A stretch of DNA of 64,000 nt from a bacterium (GCA_017942035.1 JAGAVG010000057.1:1-64000), one strand, 5' to 3'. Shown: positions 50,972 to 60,361, counted from the stretch's first letter. Notes: generated by a model not told the origin, from the letters alone. Translations and numbers: made by a program.

Positions 50972-51880
50972 ATGAAAAGGATTTTAAAGAAAGTTTTACT
51001 GATATATTTTGCGGCACTGCTGATAACCATGCCGGTAATTGCGGTTGAAACCGATATAACGCAAACCGATAATGCTAATTTCGCTGATGAATATTTTGAA
51101 TATGACTTCAGTGATGAAGCTCAGATGAGATTTGACAACATGCAAATGCAAAATGCGAACCCGAACAAAACTTATGATAAAAATAAAAATAAAAATATAA
51201 CCAAAGAAGAAAAAAGAACATCAACTCCGCACCAGCCTCAAAACGAATTTGAACCACCTTTGATTGAAGAAATAAAAGATATCACAATTGAAAACCCTTA
51301 TGTAAAAGAGCGTACTCTCTCCGGAACGGTTGTTTTTGTACCGGATGGCGCAACATTTGATATCAAATTTGAATCCGGTATAAGTTCGGGCAGTTTGGAT
51401 GCAAATGACAGTCTGGTTGCCGTTTTGCCATCTGATTTTATCTATAACGGCCACATAATTGCCCCAAGGGGAAGTATGGTTTATGGCAATGTTGTGAGCG
51501 CGAAAGCTGCCGGATATGCTTATGGTAACGGAGATATGATAATTTCATTTAACAAAATCCTTCCGCCGGAAGGTAACCCTATAAACATTTCAACCGAAAG
51601 AATTATTGTAAAAACACAGAATTCACGCGCAAAAAACATGTCCCGAGATGTTCTTGTCGGAGTTGGAATGGGGATAATAGGCGGACTTTTAACCTATCTT
51701 TTCACCGGCGCACAAAGCAGTGACGATTTTGTAAGAGCACTTGCTGTCGGCGGAGGTGTCGGAGCGGCGGCCGGCGGAATTAGAGGGGTATCGAATAGAG
51801 GAGAGGACGTAAAAATTCCTGAGGGTACTGTTATAAAACTAAAATTACTTAATCCGCTTAATGTTCCGGCATATTATTGA
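50972..51880 (+). CDS. Secreted VirB10/TrbI-like protein, first gene of envelope operon
   Basis: 302 aa. Signal peptide VLLIYFAALLITMPVIAV, an acidic then proline/lysine-rich linker to about residue 100, then a beta domain (GTVVFVPDGATFDIKFESGI, IAPRGSMVYGNVVSAKAAGY), a glycine-rich hydrophobic stretch (VGVGMGIIGGLLTYLF), and KIPEGTVIKLKLLNPLNVPA at the end. The last two blocks match the plan of the protein at 36750. The linker plus beta domain recalls VirB10/TrbI, but without its N-terminal cytoplasmic part. Function unknown. Confidence 0.7.
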   Translation: MKRILKKVLLIYFAALLITMPVIAVETDITQTDNANFADEYFEYDFSDEAQMRFDNMQMQNANPNKTYDKNKNKNITKEEKRTSTPHQPQNEFEPPLIEEIKDITIENPYVKERTLSGTVVFVPDGATFDIKFESGISSGSLDANDSLVAVLPSDFIYNGHIIAPRGSMVYGNVVSAKAAGYAYGNGDMIISFNKILPPEGNPINISTERIIVKTQNSRAKNMSRDVLVGVGMGIIGGLLTYLFTGAQSSDDFVRALAVGGGVGAAAGGIRGVSNRGEDVKIPEGTVIKLKLLNPLNVPAYY

Positions 51881-51905
51881 TATTACACACGAAATATGAT
51901 ATATT
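51877..51905 (+). promoter_or_regulatory. Internal promoter before the VWA gene
   Basis: TTGATA (51877-51882, overlapping the upstream stop codon), 17-base spacer, TATATT (51900-51905). AAAAGGTG serves as ribosome binding site. Confidence 0.6.
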
Positions 51906-51928
51906 TTTTGTAGAAAAGGTGAAAATGT

Positions 51929-52603
51929 ATGAAATTGAATAAAAGAGTTATAACCGTTGGATTAATAATTTTTGCGCTCGCATTTGTTGGAAAACTGTTG
52001 TGGACAGGTTTGAAAAATATTAAAATTGATGAATTTCATCCTGCGGCCGTAATGTTTGTAATAGATTCGTCAGCATCAAACCAAAAAAGTCTGCCTGAAC
52101 AGAAAAAACTTTTGAGACAAATTTGCAATCTATTAGATCCGGAAGATAAAATAAAAATTTTCAGAGTGTCAGAGGATGCCTATCTGATTTATGAAGGAAC
52201 GCCTATGAACGGTTCCGGAATTACCAAAGCTATGGACGCGTTCACTAAATATGATAAAAACGATTACGGAACAGCTTACGGCATTGGTATGAAAAAGGCT
52301 TTTTCTTACGCACTTTCGATGAAAAAAGAGGGTTATAATCCAGCAGTTGTTGTAATCGGAGATTTGGAAAACGAGGGGGATGTTTCCAAACAGATTAACT
52401 GGCAGACTTTGCCTTCAAATGTTTCTAATGTCAAAAAATATGCCCCGGAAATCTCAATGATGTTTCTAGGTGCACATCCGGCAAAATTAGATATGGTAAA
52501 AGAAAAATTAAATCCTGTCCTGGGGGAAACAAAACTTATTGTTGCTCCTGAACAAAACACTGATAAAGCGATTAGAAATTTCTTACATGCACTAGGAAGA
52601 TAA
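51929..52603 (+). CDS. Membrane-anchored VWA-domain protein
   Basis: 224 aa. One N-terminal membrane segment (ITVGLIIFALAFVGKLLW), then a von Willebrand A-like fold with the metal-binding DxSxS motif (D46-SSA-S50 in VMFVIDSSAS) and VVVIGDLENEGD. Second gene of the envelope operon; VWA domains usually mediate metal-dependent protein contacts. Followed 21 bp later by the FHA-like membrane protein. Probably faces the periplasm. Confidence 0.78.
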   Translation: MKLNKRVITVGLIIFALAFVGKLLWTGLKNIKIDEFHPAAVMFVIDSSASNQKSLPEQKKLLRQICNLLDPEDKIKIFRVSEDAYLIYEGTPMNGSGITKAMDAFTKYDKNDYGTAYGIGMKKAFSYALSMKKEGYNPAVVVIGDLENEGDVSKQINWQTLPSNVSNVKKYAPEISMMFLGAHPAKLDMVKEKLNPVLGETKLIVAPEQNTDKAIRNFLHALGR

Positions 52604-52624
52604 AACTAAAAGAGGAATAAATTT

Positions 52625-54241
52625 ATGACAATTATAATTTCAACAAAAAACGGCGAAAAGTCTTTTTCCGGTAAAGATGTTATTAATGTTGGCACAAATC
52701 CGAATTGTGATGTTGTGCTTAATATTGATTTTGATTTGCTTTTATCAATTCAGTATGATACGGCAAGCGAAAAATGTAATGTTGTAAATAATTTTCAAAA
52801 TCCGCGCGTGTTGTTTAAGGGTACACCGATTAAAAAAATTTCGGTTGGAAATGTTTGTAAACTTATGATTGACGGAGCGGATGAATTTGTTGGAATAAAA
52901 CTTGTCAAAGAAGAAGCTTCTTATTCAGAAAAAACTGTTTCAGCTATAGCTCAAGAAGATTTAACAGAGACTGATTTGAAGGATTTATACGGTAAAGATA
53001 CGAATGCTGTGATGAAGGTAAAACTCGAAAAGCAGAAAGCCGACATTGAACAAGAACGTGTTTCTATAATTAAACAGGTCGGATTTTCGATAACAGATTT
53101 AAAAAATAAACTTGCAAGCAATGCAAAAACTACAGTATTTCTTCATATTGCAATGTTTTTCAGTGCTGTTGTGTGTGCTTTTGGTGTTGCTAATTATCTT
53201 ATGGGACTTACAATTCAGGAATCCGCGAATTACCTTCATCTTCCGACTAATATAAAAGTTTGGGGAGTATATTCCGTTTTAATCTATGGAATCTGTTTAC
53301 TTCTAAAACAAGGGGTTTATTTATACCTTCAAAGCAATGTCCAGAAAGATTTGTCAAGAACAAACAAATTAGGACAGGCATTCATGCTTACATTTTCATT
53401 AATTTTCGTTCTTGGAATTTATCTTGTAAACCTCGTTTACTATATGAATTTAAACGATTTTATGACATTTGCAATATTTATTTCGTTTTTCTTCTCCGGA
53501 ATCATGGCTGTGCTTGCAATCAGCTGCGGATATTTCAAATGCAACGATTCGGAATGGTCATTAGCATTAAACAAATATGAATACAGAGAAGATTTTGAGG
53601 GAATAATCAAGGCTTACAGGCAGTGGATTGATAGATATATCAATAGTTTGAGCAATACAAAAATTCAATATATAAAAGATAAAATGTTTAATCTTCAATT
53701 GAAATCAATCGGAGAAATTTGTATCGGAATTTTAACAGCACCGTTTTTGGCTTATGGTGTTTCAAACACCCTTGCAATGTGTTTTCCTGAAGCCGCCGGA
53801 TGGGTAAGAATTTCCGGATTAAGAATTAGTCCTGTGTTCCTTGTCCTCGCAACCTTTTTGATTATATTTGCATTTTTCTCATTTGTAAGCGCTTTTTTAT
53901 CAAGCAAAAAAATTCAAGGCTCGCAGGTTATTAAACAGGACGGTTTTAGCGATTATATCCAGCACGGTGTTACAATTTACGGACTTGAGGGTGTGAGAAA
54001 ACTCGAAAGAGAACGTGCCCGCTCGTTAACTATTGCCTGTGCAATAATTTTAATAGAATTTTCAATGAACGTATCATACTTTATGACAGAAATCGGCGGA
54101 GATTTGCAGGGAATTTTCCTGAGTTTAATCGCAGCACTTGTTCCAACAGCACTGCTGATTGCAGAAACATTGATGCTGAGTCAGACAAAGTTTGATATTT
54201 ATGCTTGTGATGAGTTGATTGCAAAATTGGATAAAGATTAA
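52625..54241 (+). CDS. FHA-like domain fused to a multi-spanning membrane protein
   Basis: 538 aa. Residues 1-100 resemble an FHA beta-sandwich (KDVINVGTNPNCDVVLNIDF, VLFKGTPIKKISVGNVCKLM), though the usual R and S-x-x-H are not clear. A charged helix follows, then about eight membrane segments from residue ~170 to ~530 with a large cytoplasmic loop near 305-365. The stop overlaps the next ATG by one base (TAATG). Not recognised as a known transporter. Possibly a scaffold of the envelope complex. Confidence 0.7.
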   Translation: MTIIISTKNGEKSFSGKDVINVGTNPNCDVVLNIDFDLLLSIQYDTASEKCNVVNNFQNPRVLFKGTPIKKISVGNVCKLMIDGADEFVGIKLVKEEASYSEKTVSAIAQEDLTETDLKDLYGKDTNAVMKVKLEKQKADIEQERVSIIKQVGFSITDLKNKLASNAKTTVFLHIAMFFSAVVCAFGVANYLMGLTIQESANYLHLPTNIKVWGVYSVLIYGICLLLKQGVYLYLQSNVQKDLSRTNKLGQAFMLTFSLIFVLGIYLVNLVYYMNLNDFMTFAIFISFFFSGIMAVLAISCGYFKCNDSEWSLALNKYEYREDFEGIIKAYRQWIDRYINSLSNTKIQYIKDKMFNLQLKSIGEICIGILTAPFLAYGVSNTLAMCFPEAAGWVRISGLRISPVFLVLATFLIIFAFFSFVSAFLSSKKIQGSQVIKQDGFSDYIQHGVTIYGLEGVRKLERERARSLTIACAIILIEFSMNVSYFMTEIGGDLQGIFLSLIAALVPTALLIAETLMLSQTKFDIYACDELIAKLDKD

Positions 54242-55176
54242 TGTTTAAAGTTTTATACATAATATTATTTGTAATCGCAACATTATTAACTGTTGCCATA
54301 AAGCCTGAGGTGCACAAACCAATGCTTGTAGAGGATTTGCAATTTAATATTGAGGAAGTCAAAAAATCCGACAATGAAGCCCTTAGACAAAACATTCAAA
54401 ACACCGTCCAAAGCATAGTTGAAGAAAACATTCAGCCGGAAGTTAAGACTACAACAGTGAATATAACTCCGCATGACTCTTTCAGCGACGATAGTTCAAA
54501 TTACAGAACTAAAAACCTTACAGTAGAAAATCAACAACCTGTTAAGGTTACCAAAACAGTTAATGTAATTCCGCAGCAGCCAAAAGTTGTTAATAAAAAT
54601 ATTCATGTTTCAACTCCAACGGATGAAAATGAACAATTGAAAAAATTTGAACGGATTATGAATGAAAGTACTAAAAATCCGAACAAAGATTTATCTATGG
54701 ATGAAATTGAAACTGTCATAAACGTTTTAACCGCGAATTCAAATTCTCAGCCGGTTACAAAACCGGTACAAAAGCCTTCTCCTTCAACAACTTCTTCTGC
54801 CAGACCTCAGCAGAAAGTTTTAACTGAACAGGAAGAAATTATTGCTTGGAATAGATGGAGGGCGAATCTTCAAAACAGGGTTATGAGAGACTCAAAAGTT
54901 GTAGCGCCATTGGGAACTGTATTTATGTTTTCCTGCGTAGTTGACAAATACGGAAATATATCCAACATAAACGCCTGGTCGACAGATCCAAATTATACAG
55001 CCTCCGCAAAACGCAATGTAAAACCGGCACTAGCGGCATTACAAGGTCAATCAATTTTGAAGTTTCCGGAAGGTACGAAACGAAATTCAACAGTTGTGGC
55101 AGGCTCTTTTGTTATGGCAACTTCCGATAGATACGCATCTCCAAACGATTATTCAGACTACGAAAGGGTAAGATAA
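54241..55176 (+). CDS. TonB-like periplasm-spanning protein
   Basis: 311 aa. One N-terminal anchor (VLYIILFVIATLLTVAIKPE), a long Q/V/P/T-rich linker (about 60-200), and a C-terminal domain with APLGTVFMFSCVVDKYGNIS and NINAWSTDPNYTASAKRNVK, the G-------VD--G-I-N-------- pattern of TonB/TolA C-terminal domains. Such proteins carry energy from the inner membrane to outer-membrane receptors; no exbB/exbD are adjacent. The start of the mature part (VAIKPEVHKPMLVEDLQFNI) resembles the tiny protein encoded next. Confidence 0.7.
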   Translation: MFKVLYIILFVIATLLTVAIKPEVHKPMLVEDLQFNIEEVKKSDNEALRQNIQNTVQSIVEENIQPEVKTTTVNITPHDSFSDDSSNYRTKNLTVENQQPVKVTKTVNVIPQQPKVVNKNIHVSTPTDENEQLKKFERIMNESTKNPNKDLSMDEIETVINVLTANSNSQPVTKPVQKPSPSTTSSARPQQKVLTEQEEIIAWNRWRANLQNRVMRDSKVVAPLGTVFMFSCVVDKYGNISNINAWSTDPNYTASAKRNVKPALAALQGQSILKFPEGTKRNSTVVAGSFVMATSDRYASPNDYSDYERVR

Positions 55177-55319
55177 TGCAGACGAAAAATTTGGTTATTT
55201 ATATATTGCTTTTAATGGTTCTTTTTGCGGCCGGAACCCTGATTGTTAGCATGGTTAAACCCGAAATGCATCCGGCTTTTAATATCGAAAAATTAATTAT
55301 CAAAAAGATTAACAAATAA
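55176..55319 (+). CDS. 47-aa single-span membrane peptide, paralogous to the TonB-like N-terminus
   Basis: ATG 55176 overlaps the previous stop (TAATG), giving MQTKNLVIYILLLMVLFAAG as the anchor and then LIVSMVKPEMHPAFNIEKLI. It matches the N-terminus of the TonB-like protein in layout: anchor, V-KPE(V/M)H-P, then a short amphipathic helix. Last gene of the operon, followed by a terminator. Likely a small subunit of the same membrane complex. Confidence 0.7.
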   Translation: MQTKNLVIYILLLMVLFAAGTLIVSMVKPEMHPAFNIEKLIIKKINK

Positions 55320-55360
55320 AATACGACAACTTTTATGCTTAAAATAACTGTCGTACTTTA
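55320..55360. terminator. Bidirectional terminator between envelope operon and infB
   Basis: TACGACA (55322-55328) and TGTCGTA (55349-55355) arms around an AT-rich loop, T-rich on both strands. Confidence 0.7.
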
Positions 55361-55384
55361 TTAATTTTACTTTATGTAAAAGGG

Positions 55385-57913
55385 TTACAAACTCACTCTT
55401 TCAACTTCTTCCGTTGTAGAAACCTGAATTATGTCGCCTTCTTGTATATCGTTCCATTTTGCGAAAGAAATACCGCATTCAAAACCTTGCGCAACTTCTT
55501 TTACGTCATCTTTGAAACGTTTCAGCTGATCAATTGCACCCTTAAAGATTTCAACACCATCTCTAAGTAATACAGCATTTTTAGCGCGAACGATTTTACC
55601 TTCTGTAACGTAACAGCCGGCAATTTTCATCGTTTTACCTATTGTAAATACCTGACGAACTTCAGCTTTACCAAGTTCAACTTCTTTGGTTTCAGGTTCA
55701 AGAAGTGAAAGCATTGTTTTTTCAATATCTTCAAGGATTTGATAAATAATATCGTATTTCTTGATTGTAACCCCTTCTCTTTCAGCCGCCGCAAGCGCTT
55801 TGTTATCCTCTTTTACGGTAAATCCGAGAATTATTGCACCAGATGCAGATGCAAGCATTACGTCAGCTTCCGAAATATCACCAACACCAACGTGAATAAT
55901 TTTTGTTACAATTTCTTTCGATTCAACACCGGCAATAGCCTGAGATACAGCCTCAGCTGAACCATGAGTGTTTGCTTTGATAATCAAATTAAGCTGTGGA
56001 ATATTATCTTCTCCGGCCACAGCCTCACGTCTAATGTGAGCAGGAAGCATATTTTCAAGTCGTTTGTCGCGTTCTTTTTCCTTGCGCTTGTCAATAATCG
56101 CTTTCATTTCTTTTTCGTTTTTAACAACTTCAAAGTAATCTCCGGCCTGCGGAACTTCTGTCAATCCTAAGATTTCAACAGGGGTTGAAGGTTCAGCCTT
56201 CTGAATTCTTTCGCCGCTATCGGATAGCAAGGCTCTTACTCTACCGCATGCTGTACCTACAACTATGCAATTTCCGACACGAAGTGTTCCGTTCTGAACC
56301 AGTAATGTTGCAACAGGCCCTTTACCTTTATCAAGATTTGCTTCAATAACAACACCTGAGGCTTCGGCTTTTGGATTAGCTTTCAAATCTTGAATTTCCG
56401 CAACTAATAAAATATATTCTAAAAGTTCATCAATACCGGTGCCTTGTAGTGCGGAAACATTGACAGTAATAGTATCCCCGCCCCATGCTTCCGGAACAAG
56501 TCCGTGTTCTGTTAGCTGTTGGAGAATTCTATCCGGATTAGCACCCGGTTTATCTATCTTGTTAACCGCAACAATAATCGGAACTTCTGCAGCTCTTGCG
56601 TGGTTTATCGCCTCAATTGTCTGAGGCATGATTCCGTCATCTGCTGCAACAACAAGAATTGCAATATCGGTCGCTTTTGCACCACGTGCTCTCATTTCTG
56701 TGAAAGCTTCGTGACCCGGAGTATCAACGAAAACTATTTTCTTTTCTTGTTTTTTGTCAAGGTAAACCGTATACGCACCGATTGACTGTGTAATTCCGCC
56801 GACTTCGGTTGCTACAATTTTGTGTTTTGAAGCTCTAATACTGTCAAGCAAAGTAGTTTTACCATGGTCAACGTGCCCCATAATACTTACAACCGGAGCT
56901 CTGCGTTTCAAAAGTTTTTTATCAACTTGAGAAAGAATTTTTGCCTTTTCTTCTTTTTGAAGTTCTTCTTCCATAAAGGCTTCCAAATCTTCTTCCAACA
57001 CTTCAAGTTCAAATTCGGCACAAATCTTTTTGATAACATCAACATCTATAAGCTGGTTAACAGTTGCCATAATTCCGTTCAGCATAAGGAATTTAACGAT
57101 TTCAGCCGGAGTCTTTTGGATTTTTTCGGACAATTCGCTGATTGTCATCGGCTGATTAACTACAACCTGAGTTACAGCTTCAACTGTTTCTTCTTTTTGA
57201 ACATGCTTTTTATGTTTTTGAGCGGCAGCTTTTTCTAATGAAATTCTTTCCTGCTCTTCTTTTTTATTTTTGGTAAAATCTTTATCTTTTCTTTTTGCAT
57301 CAGGACGTTTACGAGCTGTTGATGACTTATTATCATAAATATCCTGAGAAATAATATGTCTTTGAATCGGTTTCTTTTCGCCATCATTGCGAACCGGTCT
57401 TGCCGGTCTATCACCCTGCGGACGAGCAGGTCTTTCTCCCGGAGCTCGCTGAACTCTTTCAACTTGAGGGCGTGCACTTCTTTCACGGAATGGCCGGCCT
57501 GTTTCGGTTCTTTGAGTTTTTACACCGGTTGAACCTTGAGGTTTTTGAGGTGCTCTTCTGACTATTTCAAGTCTGTTAACCGTTTTAGGGCGAACAACTT
57601 CGACTTTCGGTTTTTCAGTTTGTGCCTTTTCTTTTGAGTTCACACTATCTTCCGGCGCTTTCGGCGTAATCTTTTCCAGTTCGTTATCGTTTGAAATCTT
57701 TGCTTTTTTTACAACAAATGCTTTAGGTTTTTGTACAGTTTTGTTTGAACCGTTTTTAATAAAGTCTTTCAAACGGCTTACCTGATCGAAAGTTACTGTG
57801 CTGGAATGAGTTTTGCCTGTAATTCCAATATGTGTAAATTTTTCTATAACTTCCTTATTTGAAAGTCCAAGCTCCTTTGCAAGCTCATTTATCCTTATTG
57901 TATCAAAACTCAT
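55385..57913 (-). CDS. infB: Translation initiation factor IF-2
   Basis: 842 aa. The GTPase that brings fMet-tRNA to the ribosome. N-terminal IF2_N motif (RINELAKELGLSNKEVIEKF), a lysine/proline/arginine-rich linker with GERPARPQGDRPARP-type repeats, a second IF2_N block, then G domain: GHVDHGKTTLLDSIR, DTPGHEAFTEMRARGAKATD, NKIDKPGANP, and the C-terminal domains. Full length. Overlaps ylxR by 11 bp. Confidence 0.98.
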   Translation of the reverse strand: MSFDTIRINELAKELGLSNKEVIEKFTHIGITGKTHSSTVTFDQVSRLKDFIKNGSNKTVQKPKAFVVKKAKISNDNELEKITPKAPEDSVNSKEKAQTEKPKVEVVRPKTVNRLEIVRRAPQKPQGSTGVKTQRTETGRPFRERSARPQVERVQRAPGERPARPQGDRPARPVRNDGEKKPIQRHIISQDIYDNKSSTARKRPDAKRKDKDFTKNKKEEQERISLEKAAAQKHKKHVQKEETVEAVTQVVVNQPMTISELSEKIQKTPAEIVKFLMLNGIMATVNQLIDVDVIKKICAEFELEVLEEDLEAFMEEELQKEEKAKILSQVDKKLLKRRAPVVSIMGHVDHGKTTLLDSIRASKHKIVATEVGGITQSIGAYTVYLDKKQEKKIVFVDTPGHEAFTEMRARGAKATDIAILVVAADDGIMPQTIEAINHARAAEVPIIVAVNKIDKPGANPDRILQQLTEHGLVPEAWGGDTITVNVSALQGTGIDELLEYILLVAEIQDLKANPKAEASGVVIEANLDKGKGPVATLLVQNGTLRVGNCIVVGTACGRVRALLSDSGERIQKAEPSTPVEILGLTEVPQAGDYFEVVKNEKEMKAIIDKRKEKERDKRLENMLPAHIRREAVAGEDNIPQLNLIIKANTHGSAEAVSQAIAGVESKEIVTKIIHVGVGDISEADVMLASASGAIILGFTVKEDNKALAAAEREGVTIKKYDIIYQILEDIEKTMLSLLEPETKEVELGKAEVRQVFTIGKTMKIAGCYVTEGKIVRAKNAVLLRDGVEIFKGAIDQLKRFKDDVKEVAQGFECGISFAKWNDIQEGDIIQVSTTEEVERVSL

Positions 57914-58148
57914 TTATTAATTTTCCTTTCAATTCCTCTGGTATAGGGGCCTTTAAAACTTTATTAATTTTATTTTTTTTAAACGCATTTTCTATACACA
58001 TTTTATTATAACAGAGATATACAGATCTGCCAAATTTTTTGGAGTCATTATTTACAAAAACGTCACCGGTGGAAAAATCTTTAGTAATTCTTATCATTTC
58101 ATCACGATTTTTAATTTTTCCGCATCCGGCACATTTTCTATCTGTCAT
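57903..58148 (-). CDS. ylxR: YlxR/RnpM (DUF448) RNA-binding protein
   Basis: 81 aa. CAGCGKIKNRDEMIRI and GRSVYLCYNKMCIENAFKKN are the DUF448 landmarks. YlxR (RnpM) binds RNA and is reported to modulate RNase P in Bacillus. It is translationally coupled to infB, as usual, but preceded here by prfA rather than nusA. Confidence 0.93.
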   Translation of the reverse strand: MTDRKCAGCGKIKNRDEMIRITKDFSTGDVFVNNDSKKFGRSVYLCYNKMCIENAFKKNKINKVLKAPIPEELKGKLINEF

Positions 58149-58156
58149 CAGGTCTC

Positions 58157-59230
58157 CTAGTTAATCTCTGCCAGCTTTTCAAGCTTTAATTTCTGGTCAT
58201 ATTCGATAAGAAGGTTAATAAGTTCCTCCATATCGCCCTCGATTACAGTCCAGACATTAAGGTTATGGCCTATTCTATGGTCAGTAAGACGTCCTTGCGG
58301 AAAGTTATACGTTCTTATTCGCTCGGATCTATCACCGGTACCAACTTGAGAACGGCGCAGGTCGGTAATTTCCTGCATTTGTTTTTGAACTTCCAAATCA
58401 TACAACTTGGCTTTCAAAATCTGCATTGCACGCTCTTTGTTCTGCAGCTGGGAACGTTCTTCTGTACAGAAAATCATAATTCCTGTAGGTTTGTGGAAAA
58501 GTCTTGCGGCAGTTTCAACCTTGTTTACATTCTGACCGCCGGCTCCGCCTGAACGAGCTGTCGACATCTCGATATCTTCAGGTCTAATTTCAACTTCTAC
58601 ATCATCAACTTCCGGCATAACGGCAACGGTTGCGGTAGATGTATGAACCCTTCCCTGAGATTCTGTTGCCGGAACCCTCTGGACTCTATGCACTCCGGAT
58701 TCGTATTTCAAGCGTGAATAAATGCTATCACCTTTCATTGAAATAATTATTTCTGAATATCCGCCGGCTTCACATTCGGTTTTACTTAAGATTTGTGTCT
58801 GCCAACCCTGTTTATCGGCATAACGCATATACATTCTGGCCAAATCTCCGGCAAAAATATTTGCCTCATCGCCGCCAGCGCCGCCGCGGATTTCAAGCAT
58901 AATATCTTTATCATCCATCGGGTCACGCGGAAGAAGAAGAACTTTCATTCTTTCTTCAAAAACCGGAATTTTTGCCTCATTTTCTTCCAACTCGGATTTC
59001 AAAAAGGCTTTCATTTCTTCATCAGATTCGGCTTTTATCATCTCTTTAGCATCTTCAATCGCCTGAGAAACATTTTTCCATTCGTAATATAATTCAACGG
59101 TTTCTTCCATTGATTTTCTTTGTTTAGAAAGGTCGCGAAACTTGTTATAATCCTGAATTACAGCTGGATCAGACAATGTTTGCCCCAATTCAATGTATTT
59201 TTTTTCTATTTGTATAATTTTGTCTAACAT
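58157..59230 (-). CDS. prfA: Peptide chain release factor 1
   Basis: 357 aa from [11 protein letters not shown], the usual RF1 start; an ATG three codons earlier lies too close to GAGG. RF1 releases peptides at UAA and UAG. The GGQ loop is [40 protein letters not shown] and [20 protein letters not shown] (then VTDHR-like LTDHRI) complete the family pattern. Active Gln methylation site present. Confidence 0.97.
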   Translation of the reverse strand: MLDKIIQIEKKYIELGQTLSDPAVIQDYNKFRDLSKQRKSMEETVELYYEWKNVSQAIEDAKEMIKAESDEEMKAFLKSELEENEAKIPVFEERMKVLLLPRDPMDDKDIMLEIRGGAGGDEANIFAGDLARMYMRYADKQGWQTQILSKTECEAGGYSEIIISMKGDSIYSRLKYESGVHRVQRVPATESQGRVHTSTATVAVMPEVDDVEVEIRPEDIEMSTARSGGAGGQNVNKVETAARLFHKPTGIMIFCTEERSQLQNKERAMQILKAKLYDLEVQKQMQEITDLRRSQVGTGDRSERIRTYNFPQGRLTDHRIGHNLNVWTVIEGDMEELINLLIEYDQKLKLEKLAEIN

Positions 59231-59277
59231 ATCTTTCATATCCTCATTATATCAAGAAAAAAATTTTTATCAAATAC

Positions 59278-59316
59278 TAAAAAATCCGGTCTGCAATTCA
59301 CAGACCGGATAAATTT
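59278..59316 (-). terminator. Intrinsic terminator of rplJ-rplL
   Basis: ATCCGGTCTG (59284-59293) and CAGACCGGAT (59301-59310), with a run of T on the leftward strand. Confidence 0.9.
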
Positions 59317-59334
59317 TTACAGAATAAGCTGAAA

Positions 59335-59706
59335 CTATTTGATTTCTACAGTTGCGCCAGCTTCTTCCAATTTTTTCTTCAATTCGTCAGCTTCTTCTTT
59401 TTTGATGCCTTCTTTAACTGCTTTTGGAGCACCATCAACTAAGTCTTTAGCTTCTTTCAAACCAAGACCAGTGATTTCTCTAACGATTTTCAAAACAGCA
59501 ATTTTGTTTGCACCAGCTGATGCCAAAACTACGTTTACTTCAGAAGCTTCATCAGCTGCTGGAGCTGCACCTGCTGCTGGAGCTGCTGCTACTGCTACTG
59601 GAGCTGCTGCTGATACACCGAATTTTTCTTCCATAGCTTTTACTAATTCTGCTGCTTCTAACAAAGTTAATTTTTCAATTGATTCTAAAATTGCTTCTAC
59701 GCTCAT
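59335..59706 (-). CDS. rplL: Ribosomal protein L7/L12
   Basis: 123 aa. N-terminal dimer helices ([20 protein letters not shown]), alanine-rich hinge, and the conserved C-terminal domain ([34 protein letters not shown]). Forms the ribosome stalk on L10. Second gene after rplJ, strong ribosome binding site AAAGGAGAAA. Confidence 0.98.
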   Translation of the reverse strand: MSVEAILESIEKLTLLEAAELVKAMEEKFGVSAAAPVAVAAAPAAGAAPAADEASEVNVVLASAGANKIAVLKIVREITGLGLKEAKDLVDGAPKAVKEGIKKEEADELKKKLEEAGATVEIK

Positions 59707-59773
59707 TTTTTTCTCCTTTATAAGTTGTTTGTTTTGTACTAATATTTTTGCCTATGTTAACTTAAAAATTAAG

Positions 59774-60295
59774 TTAGGCAGTTTTTGTGTCTCTAACCGC
59801 TGCCATAGTTCTAGTAAGTTGTGACATAACAGCATTGATAGATCCAACGATACCTGATGCCGGTGAATTGATAGAACCAAGCATTTTTGCAATAAGTTCT
59901 TCTTTTGAAGGCAATTTTGATAATGCTTCTGCTTCTTCAGCTGATAACAATTTGCCATCCAATGCTCCACCTAAAATAGCACCTTTTTTTGATTCTTTTA
60001 TAAAGTTTGCAACTGCTTTTGCAGGGCTTACTTGATCTTCAAAACCGAATGCGATTGCTATCGGGCCCTTCATTGCATCTGCTAATACTTCATAATCTGT
60101 ACCCTTCAACGCAATTTTCGCAAGAGTATTTTTAGTTACCATGTAGTCGCCGCCTTCTTTTTGGATGGTGCGTCTCAATTTTGTAATTTCTTCTACAGAG
60201 TAACCTTTATATTCTGTTAAAATTGCTACCTGGGCTTTTTCTGCTTTTGCTTTTATTGCATCTATTTTTTCAGATTTAAAAGCTTTTGTTGCCAT
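59774..60295 (-). CDS. rplJ: Ribosomal protein L10
   Basis: 173 aa. LTEYKGYSVEEITKLRRTIQ, YMVTKNTLAKIALKGTDYEV and GPIAIAFGFEDQVSPAKAVA are L10 landmarks; the C-terminal helix anchors L7/L12 dimers. Transcribed with rplL from a promoter near 60505-60533 and preceded by a leader with an L10-type fold and an attenuator. rplK-rplA, often upstream, are absent here. Confidence 0.97.
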   Translation of the reverse strand: MATKAFKSEKIDAIKAKAEKAQVAILTEYKGYSVEEITKLRRTIQKEGGDYMVTKNTLAKIALKGTDYEVLADAMKGPIAIAFGFEDQVSPAKAVANFIKESKKGAILGGALDGKLLSAEEAEALSKLPSKEELIAKMLGSINSPASGIVGSINAVMSQLTRTMAAVRDTKTA

Positions 60296-60361
60296 TTTTA
60301 GCTCCTTTTTCTATTTTCTGAGTCGGGATTTGCTCGACCTTTTCTACCCGTTACAACTAAA

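Noticed and set aside
50972-55319. Type IV secretion system (VirB10-like gene)
   Set aside because: Only a loose resemblance of one beta domain; no virB4, virB8, virB9, virB11 or virD4 genes are present.
59339-59824. 161-aa ORF antisense to rplL and rplJ
   Set aside because: Alanine/serine-rich shadow of the L7/L12 gene; no independent evidence.
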